From contig CM082597.2 in NCBI GenBank assembly GCA_040954595.2, forward strand, positions 1,178,001 to 1,242,000: a stretch of DNA of 64,000 nt. Reading direction: 5' to 3'. Shown piece after piece: positions 61,661-64,000 of this stretch. Origin of the DNA: Balanoglossus misakiensis. Taxonomy: Eukaryota; Hemichordata. The position numbers were made by a program, and so were the translations under genes. Each line of letters begins with the position of its first letter. The stretch's first letter is position 1. The notes under the pieces were generated by a model. The model did not search any database, was not told where the DNA came from, and saw nothing but the letters and a program-made list of their open reading frames with translations.

Positions 61661-62484
61661 CTAGGTAAACTTTTGATTAAACACAAACAGCCCGTGCTAC
61701 AAACTTTTCATCAACTTGTTACCCCCACCCCTTTCTTTGAGTTACCCCATCCCCGACTTCTAACAAATAAACCTGGTTTCTCTTCATCACTGCATCAACT
61801 GATCAGCATTACACACACTTGTAAATCACTCTCCCTCTCCTCTCTGTCCATGACTCTACACTGCATCACTGCCGTCCTAAAGAAACAATACTCTGAGCAT
61901 GGAAACAGGGGATTTACTGAACCTTCCCGACAAAAACCAACATCACAAGCCATCAATTCATCAGTAGTCCAGAATCAGACTCGTGTGATTTTTTGCATGA
62001 GTGTTTCTGCTGTTAGGAGCGTAGCAAAGTCCGGACTCTAGACTATTCCATCAGTCAAAGTCACCTATTACACCAGACTATAGTATCCATCAATGCCACA
62101 AACTTCTTCGGCTTTTATTCATCCAGTATCGTATCATTCCACTCGGTTCCCCTGAGGGTGACCAACATGCAAACTAACAATTGCTGTTGCTTTCATTTAC
62201 AACTTGTTTTCCTCGGAACATTGTTCGTGCCACACAGCGACAAACACAGAAGACTTGTGATTCCTGAAATATTTGATCGAGGAAATCCTACAGATGACAG
62301 ACAAATAATCCAAGTTGGTTGAAAGGTTGTTACTTAAATTTTGTGAAAACTCCTAAAGATCACATGACACGCAAAACGACAAGTAAGACTTATGAATCTG
62401 AAATCTGAAAAAAAAAGAATCATTCAACTTCATGAACGAAGTCCAAATATCAGGGTACCACTGACACAAGGCACTTCTACTTAC

Positions 62485-63020
62485 GGTCAATCTGCAAAAC
62501 TTCCTCAACAGATCCTATGTAAGGCGTACGTGCGACTGCTAGGCTCTACCACTGCATGCATACGACGATCATCATAAACCACAGACAAATGCTGGCACAT
62601 TTAAATGTCATCTACTTATATATCACATCAAAAAATCGACAGCGGACGCAGAAAAAAGTCACGAGTTCAAACAACGAAACTGGAGTAATATACAAAACAA
62701 TTTAGCCTAAGTTGCCGATTTCGTGTCTTAAGGGAATCATAATATTTGTCTACATGGCTCCTACATAGGTCTATTTCCAGACGACGGAGCTGTAAATCTC
62801 ATCCGTGCCAGTGGAAGTATCATCCAGGTCGGGAAAAAAGATCCCCCGGAATGAACTGATTCCTCTCTGGACGGATGACACGGAAAATCCAGTCCGACTG
62901 TTTATATTAGATGGTGTTAACAGGCAAAAGTAACAAACTTCGGCTGACAAAATGTGGCCGGGAATGAGTAAGCGGACTTGTAGCGTGCACTCATAAAGCC
63001 GGAATTATCCACCAATGGGC
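62485..63020 (-). promoter_or_regulatory. Candidate promoter and first non-coding exon of the receptor gene
   Basis: The region is CpG-enriched. On the minus strand it has an inverted CCAAT box (plus ccaat at 63,013), then ATATAAA at 62,907-62,901, and further downstream a good donor, ACC|gtaagta, with the exon end at 62,485. The upstream splice acceptor at 27,101 requires such a distal exon. The link is a guess; the promoter could equally lie outside the window. Confidence 0.2.
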
Positions 63021-64000
63021 AACCACGCAGATCTGCACCGCAATGCTCTGAAAAGTCCATGTTTATTTGGTCATTGTTTGTAATCTGTGTAAACTATTCA
63101 GATCTCCCCTTTACATCGCCATGTGTGGTCCGCACACAGTTCAGCCGCTGGTAACCAGTCCGATCTCATGGAGGGTTTCCAAAAGAAAAGACGAAGGGAA
63201 TATGCATTTGACAACGGATGGGAGGTGGAGTTTGTCATGGTTGGGGAGATAAACAAATGATGAGAATCTAATTATTCTTTTGACTAAAAAACAGGTCAGC
63301 TATGTCTTCCATGAGTAACACCGTCAGGAGTTACCAATATTTTTTTCTAGGCTAGTGACAAGTTAACACAGGAGATATCACAGAGAGATTTTTTGGTGTT
63401 ACAGTAACTTTGAGTGTGTACATAGAATATTGGGGTTGCAACCCAAATATGGCCACCACTGTAAAACTTCATGCAAAAATTGGTCATATACTTAGAGTAT
63501 ATATACATACAAAATGAATAATGAATATGATAAACTCAACTTTTGGTATTCGTTGACCAATACTAAACTCTAAACCACTCATGACTGCTCTGACCCATGT
63601 CACGGTTGCTACGGTTACCAGCTAACCAGTGTTGATGGACGGGCCACAGATTCTACTGACATATTTGTTGTACATGTATTTCAGTTGCAAAGGTTATGAA
63701 AGTTTCCACTACTTGCAGTGCTGTTTTTCACTGTACATTTTTCCCTTTCAAACAATTCCAACACAACAGAGTCAATGGAAACCACTGGCAGTCAAACTTT
63801 TATGAGATCTGTTAAAACCAACATCTGCTATACTTTGAGGTTTAATGAAAGCGATTTGAACTTAATGGGGTCAGTGGAATTTTTCTGGGTTTTTCTTTCT
63901 GTTTGCATGTGTTCAGTGAATAATTCACTGTGTCTGGAAAAACACTATCATTTTAATAAAATCAAGAGAAATTTCAAAACTACAAAACAAAAACAAAAGT
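63021..64000. other. Non-coding right edge
   Basis: No coding exon was recognised. A 12-bp perfect palindrome, gggttgcaaccc, sits at 63,433-63,444. The end of the window is A-rich. Confidence 0.5.

Noticed and set aside
63433-63444. 12-bp palindrome gggttgcaaccc
   Set aside because: Isolated, lacks the RGYAAC half-site arrangement of a full X-box, and a 12-bp palindrome is not rare enough alone.

Overview
The window is animal nuclear DNA: AT-rich, with a large satellite array, one many-exon gene whose introns obey the GT-AG rule, and long stretches without coding sequence. The gene product is a type I membrane protein with animal-specific immunoglobulin (Ig) and fibronectin III (FN3) domains. 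Its build (five Ig, two FN3), compact introns and small dispersed transposon remnants suggest a marine invertebrate, perhaps a lophotrochozoan or invertebrate deuterostome. I cannot name the species.

Layout. (1) 1-15,735 is an almost uninterrupted tandem array of an 88-bp, CpG-rich satellite, about 179 copies, which continues off the left edge. It has one degenerate island and several nested higher-order duplications. (2) 15,736-18,852 is non-coding and holds the presumed 3' UTR of the next gene. (3) 18,853-27,026, minus strand, is a complete 16-exon coding sequence for a predicted 1,090-residue CDON/BOC/Ihog-family Hedgehog co-receptor. I rebuilt it exon by exon; all splice sites are GT/AG and the reading frame stays open from a signal peptide to a stop codon. 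A 5' UTR segment with a small upstream ORF precedes it and appears to begin at a splice acceptor. (4) 27,102-64,000 has no protein I can recognise. It is probably the long first intron and/or 5' flank of the same gene. It holds a 62-bp minisatellite, transposon-like fragments, a duplicated block with a Pol III B-box, perfect RFX X-box motifs, a cluster of nuclear-receptor half-sites and two CpG-enriched patches, one of them a candidate promoter.

Function. The only gene supported is the Hedgehog co-receptor. In known animals this family works at the cell surface with Patched to bind Hedgehog ligand. The second FN3 domain here resembles the vertebrate FN3-3 that contacts Hedgehog. I found no prokaryotic genes, CRISPR array, rRNA or intact tRNA. 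The most interesting items are the satellite's internal architecture, the in-frame duplication of a splice donor inside an FN3 domain, the unusual 5 Ig + 2 FN3 layout, and the X-box motifs.
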